DNA of 45,646 bases from Candidatus Jordarchaeia archaeon (GCA_018383815.1 JAHAWU010000010.1:1-45646); one strand, 5' to 3'; shown: positions 1 to 8,834, counted from the first letter of the stretch. Translations and numbers: made by a program. Notes: generated by a model from the letters alone, not told the origin.

Positions 1-186
1 CCCCCAGTGTGTGGGGAGGAGACCTCAGCCATCATGTATAGCATCCTTAATGAGCCTCCGCCTCCTATTGGTGGGATTCCCCGAGAGCTGGAGGGACTCA
101 TTTTCAGGGCCCTCTCCAAGAGGAAGGAGGAGAGATTCAATAGTGTGGACGTAATGTTGGACAAGTTGGAAAGATTGGTTTTTTGA
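1..186 (+). CDS. C-terminal end of a Hanks-type Ser/Thr protein kinase (partial)
   Basis: The gene enters from the left edge in frame 1 and stops with TGA at 184-186; 61 residues are visible. The end matches the C-lobe of bacterial and archaeal Hanks-type kinases: a GEETSAIMYSILNEPPPP stretch, then PRELEGLIFRALSKRKEERF and a short helix, the usual 'L-x-K-x-x-x-x-R-[FY]' close of the fold. ATP-binding and catalytic loops lie outside the window. There is no sensor domain or membrane segment after the kinase fold, so this is its natural C terminus. A pyrimidine-rich, oligo-T stretch follows. The family call rests on these 61 residues only. Confidence 0.72.
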   Translation, partial: PPVCGEETSAIMYSILNEPPPPIGGIPRELEGLIFRALSKRKEERFNSVDVMLDKLERLVF

Positions 187-211
187 GCCTTCTTAAATTG
201 CTTCTTCCCTA

Positions 212-241
212 TATTCCTCACTTTTTCTGTTTTGCTTTTTT
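212..241 (+). terminator. Oligo-T archaeal-type terminator after the kinase
   Basis: Three T runs (ttttt, tttt, tttttt) within about 30 bases start roughly 30 bases after the kinase stop. Archaeal RNA polymerase terminates at such T clusters without needing a hairpin. The call is inferred from position and composition only. Confidence 0.4.
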
Positions 242-307
242 AGCGGGTATAGTAATTCGAAAAGTTTTTTGACATTCATATGTTCAAACAGGGCTCCTTA
301 TGACTGG

Positions 308-421
308 TTTTTGTGGCGTTTCGCCCTAGTCCGGTTGCTTCTGCATGGCCTCCAGCCTCGCATTTTATACATTTTTGTGTTAAAAATGAGGGGGCTTCCC
401 TTCAAGAACCCCGCCACAAAA
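308..421. repeat. Inverted repeat bounded by TTTTTGTGGCG / CGCCACAAAAA
   Basis: TTTTTGTGGCG near 308-318 is matched by its reverse complement near 410-421, enclosing about 90 bases without a convincing gene. It could be an RNA hairpin or the remains of a small inverted-repeat element. It does not match the two MITE-like families elsewhere in the window. Confidence 0.4.
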
Positions 422-585
422 AAAGGGGAACCCCCATAAAAAGGGAGTGCAGCTTAAACATATGGTTGACATTTGTTTTCCTGGAGAAAATGGGTTAATG
501 TAGTCTTCTTTTCTCAAAAAAAGGCGTTTTTGCCCTCCTTTTTCGTGGAGACCAAAATACCTAATGATAAAAAATTTTTACGATT

Positions 586-694
586 GCCATGAAAAACTTT
601 TTCATGCTTTATCTGAAACGCTCTAGCGTGTGTTGGTTTGCCGTGAAAAACTTTTTCATCTTTTATCTATAACGCTTTCAGCGTATGTTGGTTT
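586..694. repeat. Two tandem 54/55-bp units, each with an internal palindrome
   Basis: Unit 1 is 586-639 and unit 2 is 640-694. Each begins GCC[A/G]TGAAAAACTTTTTCAT, a 15-base palindrome around a central C. Each then has a TTTATCT stretch, a small hairpin (AACGCT..AGCGT) and TGTTGGTTT. The two differ at scattered positions, so the duplication is not recent. No ORF explains them. They could be protein-binding sites, a small RNA or decayed element ends. Confidence 0.7.
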
Positions 695-842
695 GTCTAA
701 GCTTATGTAGTTTTTTATATCATGTGTGTGATAATTTTGTTGTGGGAGTGGGGAAATGTGTATTCTTTGCATAAAATTGGAGAAAAACAATTATTCGTAG
801 CACTTATGGGTAATGCATAGAATTTTGTAGGGAGGTTGGATT

Positions 843-986
843 GTGGAGGGTGGAAAAAGCGGGGATTTTGAGGGGTTGGGTGAGTTGGAGGTTTGGTTCA
901 GGAAAACAGAGGGATTGTGTGAGGAACTTATACCCTTTTATTGGGGAGGACGGGAGAGTTGGGGGGTTAATAGATTTGATGTCTGA
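843..986 (+). CDS. Possible 47-residue small ORF
   Basis: A GTG at 843 follows a good GGAGG (831-835) at 7-base spacing and opens a 47-codon frame ending at TGA 984-986. The product is acidic, with WFRKTEGLCEELIPFYW in its middle, and resembles no family I recognise. It lies 20 bases before a broken antitoxin-like gene. It may be a real small gene, or a remnant whose ribosome site has survived. Confidence 0.25.
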   Translation: MEGGKSGDFEGLGELEVWFRKTEGLCEELIPFYWGGRESWGVNRFDV

Positions 987-1006
987 TAATAGTTTGGTGT
1001 TGGGTG

Positions 1007-1246
1007 ATGCCTTCCTTGTCTGTGGATGTGAAGGGTGAGCTTGTTAGACGGGTGCTGATTGGTGCATTGGCTGGGGAGTGGGCTCTTGCTAGAAACTCCA
1101 TAGGTAGAGCGGAGAAGCGGCTGAAGTAATGTGAGCGGAGATACGGAATGAAGACGGAAGAGTTTCACGAGAGGTTTAAGTCCGGTGAACTTGGAGATAT
1201 GGATGACTGCGTAGATTGGGCGGGGGAGTACGAACCCCTCAAATAG
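1007..1246 (+). pseudogene. Broken VapB/RelB-like antitoxin gene with one in-frame stop
   Basis: Reading from ATG 1007 in a single frame gives a protein resembling small archaeal antitoxins: a short beta start (SLSVDVKGELVRR), a long helix rich in A, R and E, then ERRYGMKTEEFHERFKSGEL with GD and an acidic C terminus, ending at TAG 1244-1246. The frame is interrupted once by TAA at 1127-1129, exactly where the helix should continue into the GMKTEEF segment. No frameshift is needed. Homology continues on both sides of the stop, so a nonsense mutation is the simplest reading. No intact toxin follows. A 222-bp MITE-like element begins about 60 bases downstream, where a partner gene could have stood. 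Confidence 0.5.
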
Positions 1247-1307
1247 GGCTGTGTTGAACAATTTTAATTTTTTCAAAATATGGGCTGTTTTTCTGAAAAT
1301 TTTTCGG

Positions 1308-1529
1308 GCGTAAAAAGTTTTTAGTGCAAAGCCGCTGGAGTCTTCGGACCTGGGGCTCTGTGTTTTCTTCTTCTGGTGTGGTTTTGGGTCTCCCCACTTA
1401 TTCCTTTTGACAAAAGGGAGCCCTAATAGAGCTTCTCTCCGATTGAAGTCTAACCCCCCTTTTTCTGGGGAACATTTGTCTCCAAACATGCTCCAAATAC
1501 CAAAAATGCACTAAAAACTTTTTATGCCC
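1308..1529 (+). mobile_element. MITE-like element, family 1, copy A (222 bp)
   Basis: The left end CGTAAAAAGTTTTTAGTGCA (1309-1328) is matched inverted at the right end (1507-1528, read as TGCACTAAAAACTTTTTATG). The interior matches, in opposite orientation, the element at 17959-18181 over nearly its full length, including GGAGTCTTCGGAC, GGTCTCCCCA, AAGGGAGCCCTAATAG and TTGTCTCCAAACA-like blocks. It has no ORF of its own, so it would depend on a transposase elsewhere. No clear target-site duplication was seen. Confidence 0.75.
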
Positions 1530-2069
1530 AAGAAACTAATATCAACAAGAACTTAAAAATGTGCAAAGGAGAAAGTAAAACTGGAAAAAACTTATGTTGC
1601 ATTAAAATGGGAAACGCTCATAACCAAGAATTTTGTGGTTGTCTCATTTTGCAGGCAGACTTGAATTGTTCAACTTATTGTGGGGGGTGTTCTTATTAAG
1701 GCTTCCTTTTATAAGGCTGGAATTTATGAAGTGGTGAATTGAATAAATTCGCGTTGCTGATAGTCAGACAATAAATCTTATTTAAGAGCGAACAGGTTTT
1801 GGAAGGATATGTTTATAGGAAAATGTTTGGGCAGGATATAATTATTGTTAGGAAGCGGGGATAGTGTGGTTGCTGGGTAAGGATAGGAGGTAGTTTATAG
1901 ATGTTATACTAGAAGGGTACCAAAGACTTTTTATGTCTGTACATTTTTCTAGAATTCCAGCCGAATAATCAAGTTGTTTGGTTGTATTAATGGTACCTCA
2001 ATTTTCTCTGACTAGAGGTTCTAGGGATAAGAAGTGTTAAAAAGTTGAATGTGGTAGAGGTTGATTGTT
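1530..2069. other. Gene-free stretch before the ACD alpha gene
   Basis: I see no supported gene here. It holds AT-rich sequence and a GGTACCAAAGACTTTTTAT motif (about 1916-1934) that recurs loosely near 11067. Its middle resembles the family 1 element ends, but the match is too short to call. Confidence 0.4.
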
Positions 2070-3479
2070 TTGAGTGGAAATCTTGATGTGGTTTTTTATC
2101 CTCGGTCTGTTGCCCTTGTGGGTGCTTCCAAGGATGTGGGTTTCTACATAAATCCTATTTCTTCTTCTAAGTTGAGGGAAAAGTTTTTTTTGGTTAATCC
2201 TCGGGCTAGTGAGGTTTTGGGTTTGAAGTGTTATCCTAGCATTTTGGATGTTCCTGAGACTGTGGATTATGCTATTTTTGCGGTTCCGGCCAGGGTTGTG
2301 CCTGAAGCTTTAGAGGAGTGTGGGAGGAAGGGTGTTAGGGTGGTTCACATTTATTCTTCGGGTTTCAGTGAGACTGGGCTTGAGGAGGGGCGGTTGCTTG
2401 AGGAGGAGGTTTTAAAAATTGCTAGGAGCTATGGGATTAGGGTTATTGGTCCGAATTGTATGGGGGTTTACTGTCCAGAGTCCGGCTTGTTCTTTTCACA
2501 CGACCTGCCCTCCGAGTTGGGGCCAGTGGCTTTTATTTCTCAGAGTGGGGGTCAAGCTGTGAACTTTGTTTTTGAGGGATTGCGTCATGGATTCCGTTTT
2601 AGTAAGGTTGTGAGTTATGGTAATGCTTTGGATGTGGACTTTGTGGAGCTCGTGGAATATCTGGCCGAGGATCCCAAAACCAGCATCATTGGAGCCTACG
2701 TGGAGGGCTTAAGAAAAACTGAGGGACTGCTTGAAACTTTGAAAAGGGCCTCGGAAAAAAAGCCATTGGTGATTCTTAAAGGAGGACAAACAGAGGATGG
2801 AGCCCGAGCCGCAGCCTCCCACACTGGTGTTCTGGCAGGCTCAACCAAAATTTGGGAGGGCCTCATAAAACAGGTCGGGGCTGTGAGTGTTGAGACTTTT
2901 GAGGATATGGCGGATTTTATTGTGGGTTTTCTCTACGCCCTTCCACCTAAGGGTAGGGGGGTTAGCATAGTTACCACTTCGGGTGGCTCTGCAGTGGTTC
3001 ACTCGGATTTGTGTGTTAAGGAGGGTTTGAGGGTTCCCAGATTCTCTGAGGAGACCCAGGCGGAGCTTAGGAAAATTGTTCCCATAGCTGGGGCAAGCAT
3101 TAGAAACCCTCTGGATGCCTGGATGGCTTTTCAGTCAGGCATACTGCCAGAAGCTCTAAACATTGTCTCTCGGGACACAAGCATACATTCACTAATCGTG
3201 GAGGTTCAGCCCGCAGGATTCAAAGTGTACACTGCGCGTGACCCGAACGCGGTGGACAAGTTTACATCAGTTTTGGGCGAAACATGCAAAAAGATAATGA
3301 GTGAGCAGGGTAAACCCACCATGATTGCTGTGACCAAAAGCATTTATCCAGAATTTGAAGCACAAATTAGGAGCAAGTTTCAAAGCATGAATCTACCCGT
3401 CTACCAATCAATATACGAAGCAGCGAAAGCCCTCTCCAAACTATACTTGTACAGGCAGAGCAGAGAAACACAAGAATAG
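2070..3479 (+). CDS. ADP-forming acyl-CoA synthetase, alpha subunit (CoA-binding/ligase domains)
   Basis: This enzyme class interconverts acyl-CoA, ADP and phosphate with acid, CoA and ATP, giving archaea substrate-level ATP in fermentation. An N-terminal CoA-binding Rossmann domain opens with FYPRSVALVGAS. Two succinyl-CoA-ligase-like domains follow (FISQSGGQA; the stretch after VSIVTTSGG). The phosphohistidine is visible in ASHTGVLAGS, about residue 251 from this start. The beta (ATP-grasp) subunit is not fused and not nearby, so it must be encoded elsewhere. TTG 2070 is preferred over TTG 2061: the GAGG at 2057-2060 abuts 2061 but sits 9 bases from 2070. The first 600 bases are rich in G and T and the rest in A and C on the coding strand. 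The acyl substrate cannot be read from sequence. Confidence 0.85.
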   Translation: MSGNLDVVFYPRSVALVGASKDVGFYINPISSSKLREKFFLVNPRASEVLGLKCYPSILDVPETVDYAIFAVPARVVPEALEECGRKGVRVVHIYSSGFSETGLEEGRLLEEEVLKIARSYGIRVIGPNCMGVYCPESGLFFSHDLPSELGPVAFISQSGGQAVNFVFEGLRHGFRFSKVVSYGNALDVDFVELVEYLAEDPKTSIIGAYVEGLRKTEGLLETLKRASEKKPLVILKGGQTEDGARAAASHTGVLAGSTKIWEGLIKQVGAVSVETFEDMADFIVGFLYALPPKGRGVSIVTTSGGSAVVHSDLCVKEGLRVPRFSEETQAELRKIVPIAGASIRNPLDAWMAFQSGILPEALNIVSRDTSIHSLIVEVQPAGFKVYTARDPNAVDKFTSVLGETCKKIMSEQGKPTMIAVTKSIYPEFEAQIRSKFQSMNLPVYQSIYEAAKALSKLYLYRQSRETQE

Positions 3480-3811
3480 AAATATTCCCTTTTTAGGGAA
3501 CAGGCTTATTTTAGATTCACAAAATCACCAGGGAAGTCCCACCCTTCACATTGTGGAGAAATCGCTGAAAGAATATTTGAAACTCTTAGTTAGCAGGGTT
3601 CTACACTAGGTGCGGAGGGTGATGCTAAAACCGTTAGTCTGCCTGGGAATTGAAAATCTTATAAGAGAAGGTTCCTTAAATGGTTCACAGACACAAAGGA
3701 TACAAACAGGGAAATAGGTGAAAAAAGGGCCCATAAGTCCCATTGAGATGTATCCAGCGCAATTGCTGCGGCCTTCCGAGGAAACTGGTGAGGATGGTTG
3801 AGCCTGTAAAA
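3480..3811. other. Intergenic region without a supported gene
   Basis: About 330 bases between ACD alpha and the ttuA promoter. Short frames are broken by stops and I recognise no protein, tRNA or repeat. Confidence 0.45.
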
Positions 3812-3821
3812 GTTATAAAAT
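3812..3821 (+). promoter_or_regulatory. TATA-like box for the ttuA gene
   Basis: GTTATAAAAT lies about 80 bases upstream of the preferred ATG (3904), placing a start of transcription near 3845 and leaving a leader of about 55-60 bases. It is the best TATA match in the gap. Confidence 0.45.
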
Positions 3822-3903
3822 TGCGTTGCCAAAAATTGGGTGTGGGAATTTAGGGGTCTAGAGTTGTTTCATGTCAAGTTTTGTATGGGTTGGTGATTTT
3901 TTG

Positions 3904-4845
3904 ATGCTTAAGCAGTGTAAAATGTGTGGTGAACCCGCTTCTGTTAGGGTGCCCTACGCCCGGCTCTCCTTGTGTTCCAAACATTTCACGGAATACGTTG
4001 AAAGGCATGTGAGGAACACGATTAGGAGGTATAAACTGATTAAAAGTGGAGACCGGGTAGTTCTTGCCATCTCGGGGGGCAAGGACAGCCTGGCCCTACT
4101 TCACATCCTCAATAATCTGAAGGGGGAAATTGGCTTCGAGTTATCTGCGCTCAACATAGATTTGGGCATCAAAAAGGATGATTACTCTCTGAAAGCCATG
4201 CAAATCTCTGAAAAGTATTGTAGGGAGCTTGGGGTCAAACTTTCAAAAGTAGATATGAAGAGGGATTTCGGCTTCACAATAGACGAAGTTTTCTCCTCAA
4301 AAAACGTTAGGAGACCGATATGCTCTTCTTGCGGCGTTATAAAGAGGTATGTGACCAACAGGGTGGCAGTGGAATTGGGGGCTAGCAGTCTTGCGACTGG
4401 GCACAACCTTGACGATGAGAGCACAGTGCTACTCTCAAACTATGTGAAGGCAGACATTGATCTCTTGGTTAGGTCTGGTCCGATACTTCCATCACGTGGA
4501 AAGAGGATGGTTTCCCGAATAAAGCCACTCTATGAAACCTCCGAAAAGGAGACAACCCTATACAATTTTTTTAAGGGAATACAGCATCTGGAACAAAAGT
4601 GTCCATATGCCTCGGGCGCATCCACACTGAGACTCAAAGAAGTTGTAAACGCCCTAGAAGAGGAATGGGTGGGGTCCAAGATCGCCCTGGTGAGAAGCTT
4701 TAACAAAAAAATAAAACCCATACTTGCAGAGCACTATTCCAACAATTCCGGGGATATTGAACTCTGTGAAGTGTGCGGGTATCCCACTTCTACGAAAATT
4801 TGCTCCTTCTGTCGCTTAAAGAAAAGCGTGTCCAAAAATCGCTAA
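3904..4845 (+). CDS. ttuA: TtuA/Ncs6-family tRNA 2-thiouridine synthetase
   Basis: Adenylates U54 (or wobble U34) of tRNA and replaces the oxygen with sulfur, drawing sulfur from a ubiquitin-like carrier. The N-terminal zinc motif has C5, C8, C24 and H27. The PP-loop SGGKDS is at about 57-62. RPICSSCG and the GHNLDDES segment mark the Fe-S/catalytic region. A C-terminal CxxC...CxxC zinc ribbon (CEVCG, CSFC) completes the TtuA architecture, and about 313 residues is typical. ATG 3904 is preferred over ATG 3871 because it follows a GGTGA at 7-base spacing and starts right at the first zinc motif. It converges with the DUF488 gene on the opposite strand, 54 bases apart. Confidence 0.9.
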   Translation: MLKQCKMCGEPASVRVPYARLSLCSKHFTEYVERHVRNTIRRYKLIKSGDRVVLAISGGKDSLALLHILNNLKGEIGFELSALNIDLGIKKDDYSLKAMQISEKYCRELGVKLSKVDMKRDFGFTIDEVFSSKNVRRPICSSCGVIKRYVTNRVAVELGASSLATGHNLDDESTVLLSNYVKADIDLLVRSGPILPSRGKRMVSRIKPLYETSEKETTLYNFFKGIQHLEQKCPYASGASTLRLKEVVNALEEEWVGSKIALVRSFNKKIKPILAEHYSNNSGDIELCEVCGYPTSTKICSFCRLKKSVSKNR

Positions 4846-4899
4846 AAAAATGTGAAAGGCCCTTAAACTGGGCGACAAAAGTTTTTAGTCTCATTCACT

Positions 4900-5478
4900 T
4901 TATTCTCCTCCTTCGCCAATGGAGTTCAGTGTTTGGAAGCGTTTTAGGGGATAGGTTATTTTCCCGTCTTCTATCTCGGCGAAACTGGTAAGAACGTGTT
5001 CTCTAACCTCTCCTTTATCTATTATGTGGGTGACTCGGTGTCCCGAGGCTTTTAGGTAGTCGGAGATGATTCTTCGGTGGCAGCTCCAATAAAATTTTTC
5101 TGCACACATGATGGCGACTATCTGTTTTTCTGCGATGCTCAAAAGTTTTCCTATACCATCCATAAACTCTTGGGTTAGGGTGTGGTCTGCATAATTTCTG
5201 AATCCTTCGCTGGTCCAGGCTTTGTTGGGAGATTTTTCACCCAGTCCCTTTTTCCTATAGCCGCCCAGCTCCTTCCCCAACCACACATACTTTATACCTC
5301 TGTCTTCCAAGCTTTTCTGCAGATTTTCGCGTCTGAATTGGGGGTAGCGTTTGGAGCTGGGCCAGCTCCGCACGTCGACCAAAACCTGAACATTATTCTC
5401 TTTTAGAAGGTCACAGAAATCTTCAATGGTTCTCATGGAGTGCCCCACTGTAAATAGATGAATTGACCTTCCAACCAC
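4900..5478 (-). CDS. DUF488 family protein
   Basis: The protein follows the DUF488 pattern: an LFTVGHS start, VLVDVRSWP with PQF, a GIKYVWLGKELGG block, and MCAEK...SCHR near the C terminus, where conserved Cys and His suggest a small-molecule or metal site. The biochemical role of the family is not established. GTG 5478 is preferred over GTG 5523 because GAAGGA lies 6 bases upstream and the product then starts close to FTVGHS, as in relatives; the longer form would add 15 weakly conserved residues. It stands alone on the minus strand. Confidence 0.75.
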   Translation of the reverse strand: MVGRSIHLFTVGHSMRTIEDFCDLLKENNVQVLVDVRSWPSSKRYPQFRRENLQKSLEDRGIKYVWLGKELGGYRKKGLGEKSPNKAWTSEGFRNYADHTLTQEFMDGIGKLLSIAEKQIVAIMCAEKFYWSCHRRIISDYLKASGHRVTHIIDKGEVREHVLTSFAEIEDGKITYPLKRFQTLNSIGEGGE

Positions 5479-5644
5479 AACTAATCCTTCTGACAACTTC
5501 GATGAAAAGCTCTTATTTCCCACTTTTAGACTATCTTAGTTATTTGTATTTTCTCTGGAACCAAATCCCTTAAGACCAATGGTTATTTTATCCTTCTAGA
5601 TAAGGCATAATCCCTTTTGGTTAATGGTTATTTTTGGTTTATGG

Positions 5645-5905
5645 TTATCCCCAGCGGTATTTTCTTCCTGTTCCGCCTTTGGGCCATGAGAACTTTATGG
5701 CTCCGATGGTGCACACAAACCAGCATGATGCACACTCGCAGCAATTCTCGTACTTTACCGCTTTGGCTTTGCCGTCTACCATGCTGATTACTCCTCCGGG
5801 GCATACCTTGACGCAGTCTCTGCATCCTGTGCAAACTTCTGGGTCAATATTGATGAATTCGCCGCCTGGCGTCCAGCTTGTTCCTTCCAACATTTTATAC
5901 TTCAT
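5645..5905 (-). CDS. fixX: FixX-like ferredoxin (copy 1)
   Basis: An 86-residue protein with a CTGCRDCVKVCP cluster and a second CCECASCWFVC cluster, ending FSWPKGGTGRKYRWG, a tail typical of FixX ferredoxins that serve ETF:quinone-oxidoreductase-like flavoproteins. Its ATG overlaps the stop of the FixC gene by 4 bases (ATGA), so the two are translationally coupled. The second FixX at 16626-16904 ends the same way (FSYPKGGTG). FixAB/ETF subunits are not in the window. Confidence 0.85.
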   Translation of the reverse strand: MKYKMLEGTSWTPGGEFINIDPEVCTGCRDCVKVCPGGVISMVDGKAKAVKYENCCECASCWFVCTIGAIKFSWPKGGTGRKYRWG

Positions 5906-7209
5906 TTTGTCACCCCTGCAAGCATCATAAGTTCGTTAAATACCATTGGAAGCTTCCTATAGAGGAAGGGTCCTATGTATCTTATTAGGGGTAGGAATCC
6001 GCTTATTAGCAGCATTAGGTCTGAGGGTTTAGGCTGGTCAAACGCGCTTCTGACTACGTAGTTGGAAATTGTGGAGCTTACCTGAACAATTTTTTCTCCG
6101 CCCATCTTTGCGATGACGTCTCTTCTCCAGGGTCTTTGCATTAGCCTCCAGATTAGTCTACTTTTATACTTTTGCTCATAGATTGAGAGTCCTTCTTCTG
6201 AGACGTTGCCTTTGGATATGGATTCGGCTGCGGCTTCTCCTGCAAGCATTCCTGAGGCCATTGCGCCGTAAAAGCCTGCACAGGTGAAGGAGTCTAAGAA
6301 CCCTCCTGCATCGCCTGCCACGAGTATTCCGTTGCCATAAGTTTTTTCTAGCATTTTCTGATCTCTGTCCAGTGCTGACCATAGGGGAACCGTGTTCCAC
6401 ATCCAGGCTCTGAATTTTGCAACGTCCTCAAATCTGTCCTTCCAGAGATGTGAGTGTAGAAATCTCTCCATGAAAATGGTGGGACTCTTCCTGCTTGAAA
6501 CCAGTGCTCCCACTCCCAAGTGAAAGCTTTCTCTGTAGGGAAATATCCAAACATAGGATCCTATGTCTGCGGGGGTTAGGGTTCCCCAGTAAACTTCAAA
6601 TGTGTCCGCTAGTCCCAGTCTTTTAATTTCCCTCTCTGGTATTGTGAAGTCTAGAACCACACAGTTTTCCACATTTTCCGGCGGGAGCTTTCTTCTCACT
6701 CCTGCTCTGATTCCTATAAGTGATTTTGCTCCATCGGCTGCCACCACCACTTGGGAATTGATTTTTTCTCCCTTCTCCGTGACAACTCCCTTAACGTAGC
6801 CGTCCTCCTTTATAACATCTATAACAGTGGTGTTGTTTCTGAATTCGGCTCCAGCGTTCACCGCGAGTTGGGTTAGCCACTTGCAGAAATCGTAGCAGTA
6901 AATGGTATATCCTACTCGGCTGTCATCTGTGCTCCTAAATGTGAGTTCGAGGGGAGCTTCTCCCTTCTCGTTGGCCATAATCCACCTAACACCCTTAAGT
7001 TCTCTCTCCAGTGGAGCCTCCTTTAAAAATTCTAATCCGGGCTCGGTGAATGCGTCGTGTGTCAGGATACCGCCAGAAACAATTTTTTCTCCAGGTTCAG
7101 TTGACCTCTCAAGAAGTAAAACTTTAAGCCCTTTTTCCGAAGCGGTCTTTGCTGCAACTGCACCGGCAAAAGCTGAACCAACAACAATAACATCATACAT
7201 TCTACCCAT
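5902..7209 (-). CDS. fixC: FixC-like / geranylgeranyl-reductase-family flavoprotein (copy 1)
   Basis: An FAD flavoprotein of the ETF-QO/FixC and geranylgeranyl reductase superfamily. It has a dinucleotide fold (YDVIVVGSAFAGAVAA), an E ending the second strand (LLLERS), and GILVAGDAGGFLDSFTCAGFYGAM for FAD binding. The third glycine of the first motif is alanine. Pairing with FixX favours electron transfer over lipid saturation, though related enzymes reduce archaeal isoprenoid lipids. ATG 7209 is preferred: GGAGGTG sits 8 bases upstream, whereas a GTG at 7218 would lie inside that ribosome site. The C terminus (LMLLISGFLPLIRYIGPFLY) is hydrophobic and may attach to the membrane. Confidence 0.82.
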   Translation of the reverse strand: MGRMYDVIVVGSAFAGAVAAKTASEKGLKVLLLERSTEPGEKIVSGGILTHDAFTEPGLEFLKEAPLERELKGVRWIMANEKGEAPLELTFRSTDDSRVGYTIYCYDFCKWLTQLAVNAGAEFRNNTTVIDVIKEDGYVKGVVTEKGEKINSQVVVAADGAKSLIGIRAGVRRKLPPENVENCVVLDFTIPEREIKRLGLADTFEVYWGTLTPADIGSYVWIFPYRESFHLGVGALVSSRKSPTIFMERFLHSHLWKDRFEDVAKFRAWMWNTVPLWSALDRDQKMLEKTYGNGILVAGDAGGFLDSFTCAGFYGAMASGMLAGEAAAESISKGNVSEEGLSIYEQKYKSRLIWRLMQRPWRRDVIAKMGGEKIVQVSSTISNYVVRSAFDQPKPSDLMLLISGFLPLIRYIGPFLYRKLPMVFNELMMLAGVTK

Positions 7210-7218
7210 AAGGTCCAC

Positions 7219-7655
7219 ACCTCCTTATTTATGTAAGAGAGCATAATAGTTATAGAAATTTTCCCCACTAAAAAATATGATACCCCTCATTAAAGTTACT
7301 CCCACCCTCTTGGCTTAAATTTGGATCTGCCGATTCTCTCAGCAGGGGGCATATTACTTTTTGGAAATCTGTGGCTCCATTTCCCCTACACCTTAGAGGA
7401 GAATTTTGTTGTTTTGTCCAATAAAGTATGCCTTGCTTCTCCCTCCAATTTTTCCCGTATATCAGCTTCTATGCGGAGGAACGTATAACGTATATCTTAA
7501 TTCTAATTGGAGGTGTTCTCTTCAGGGTTGCTGTGATGCTTTAGGGGGCTATTTAGGAAATTAGCAGAAACAAGTACAAAATTTTAAAAAAGCTGTGATT
7601 CGGACGAAGCTGTGAAAATTTGGGAAAAGAAAAATTCTGGTTTTTATGCATGTCT
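7219..7655. other. Intergenic region, no gene seen
   Basis: The region holds the FixC upstream sequence at its left (TATA-like ATAATAGTTATAGAAAT near 7241-7257 on the plus strand) and otherwise scattered AT-rich sequence. I see no RNA gene, repeat or coding signal. Confidence 0.4.
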
Positions 7656-8834
7656 CTAATACTTGTAGAATCCCCTACCGGCTGCTTTACCCGTCCATCC
7701 CTTTTTTACATATTCTTCGAAGAGAGGGCATGGCTTATAGATTTCTAAACCATACTCCTGATGTAATTTTTTAATTGTATTTAACAGGTTGTCTAGGCCC
7801 ATAGCGTCCGCCAGTTCACATATTCCCACAGGTGACCTAAAGCCCAGCTTCACAATTTTGTCTATGGTTTCTGGATCAGCCACTTCCTCCTTGATAATCC
7901 AGAAGGCTTCGTTGGCTGCACCCGCTATGGCTCTGTTAACATCATACTTTCCTGCAAGGCTCATATCAATTACTGGGGGTCCCTTACTCCAATCATAGAA
8001 TCCTTTGCCGCTCTTCTTTCCCAGCCTTCCTTCTTTGGCCATGGATTCAAGGAGTCCGGGTGGGGGCTGGAAGCGTTTTCCATAGGCTTTAACGAAATGC
8101 TTGCCTAGGGCGAGTATGATGTCTACTCCTATTATGTCCACGGCTTCAGCGAAGCCCATGGGGAAACCTATGGCTCTGAGTGAAGCGTCAAGCTCCTGTG
8201 GCGTCACCTCTCTCCTATGGATTGCCCACAGGGTTTCCAGTCCCGCTCCCACGAGAATTCTGTTGTTCACGAAACCAGGAACATCCTTTTTTACCATCAC
8301 TGGAACTCTTCCAATCTTTTCGGCTACTTTTGATATTACTTTTATTGTTTCTTCGCTGGTTTTTTCTCCCTTCACCACTTCCGCCAGCTGGCTTAGGATG
8401 GGCGGGTTTGAAAAATGCATGCCTCCGATTCTCTCAGCGCCCTTCAACCCTTTGGCTATGTCAGTGACTGTTAAGCTGGATGTGTTTGTGGCCAAGACCA
8501 CATTCTTGGGTAGTTTATCCAGTTCTGCAAAAACCTTCCTCTTTACCTGTAAATCTTCGGCTACCGCTTCCAGTACGAAGTCCACATCTTTTATTTCCTT
8601 CAAACTTTCGGCGATAGTGATTTTGTTTCGGACCTCGTCGTAGGTTTTTCGGGTTATTCCCATTTGGCGGAGCTCATCCATACTTTTCTTTTGCTTCTGG
8701 GGTAAAGCGTCTAGAACTGCTTTTGACTTGTCTGTTACAGTGACATCAACATCGTAGAGGGCGAAGAGCAGTGAAAGGTCGGAACCCATTGTTCCCGCTC
8801 CAATCACAGCCGCTCTTTTAACTTCTTCAGCCAA
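7656..8834 (-). CDS. 3-hydroxyacyl-CoA dehydrogenase
   Basis: Oxidises 3-hydroxyacyl-CoA with NAD+, a step of beta-oxidation or its reverse. An NAD fold opens with AAVIGAGTMGSDLS. NTSSLTVTDIA and GGMHFSNPP (catalytic His), followed by VPGFVNNRI, mark the active site. The C-terminal helical domain is present twice (GKKSGKGFYDW and GKAAGRGFYKY), as in two-domain archaeal forms; no crotonase is fused. Translation starts at TTG 8834, 6 bases after a strong GGAGGT. With ACD alpha and the FixCX pairs it suggests acyl-CoA metabolism, although no thiolase or crotonase is in view. Confidence 0.9.
   Translation of the reverse strand: MAEEVKRAAVIGAGTMGSDLSLLFALYDVDVTVTDKSKAVLDALPQKQKKSMDELRQMGITRKTYDEVRNKITIAESLKEIKDVDFVLEAVAEDLQVKRKVFAELDKLPKNVVLATNTSSLTVTDIAKGLKGAERIGGMHFSNPPILSQLAEVVKGEKTSEETIKVISKVAEKIGRVPVMVKKDVPGFVNNRILVGAGLETLWAIHRREVTPQELDASLRAIGFPMGFAEAVDIIGVDIILALGKHFVKAYGKRFQPPPGLLESMAKEGRLGKKSGKGFYDWSKGPPVIDMSLAGKYDVNRAIAGAANEAFWIIKEEVADPETIDKIVKLGFRSPVGICELADAMGLDNLLNTIKKLHQEYGLEIYKPCPLFEEYVKKGWTGKAAGRGFYKY

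Noticed and set aside
938-1489. 183-codon minus-strand frame
   Set aside because: It spans the broken antitoxin-like gene and the MITE and reads as low-complexity, Leu/Pro/Lys-rich sequence unlike any family; no ribosome site supports it.
8101-8643. 180-codon plus-strand frame opposite the hydroxyacyl-CoA dehydrogenase gene
   Set aside because: It is the antisense shadow of a well-supported gene, rich in Ser/Thr/Pro as such shadows usually are.
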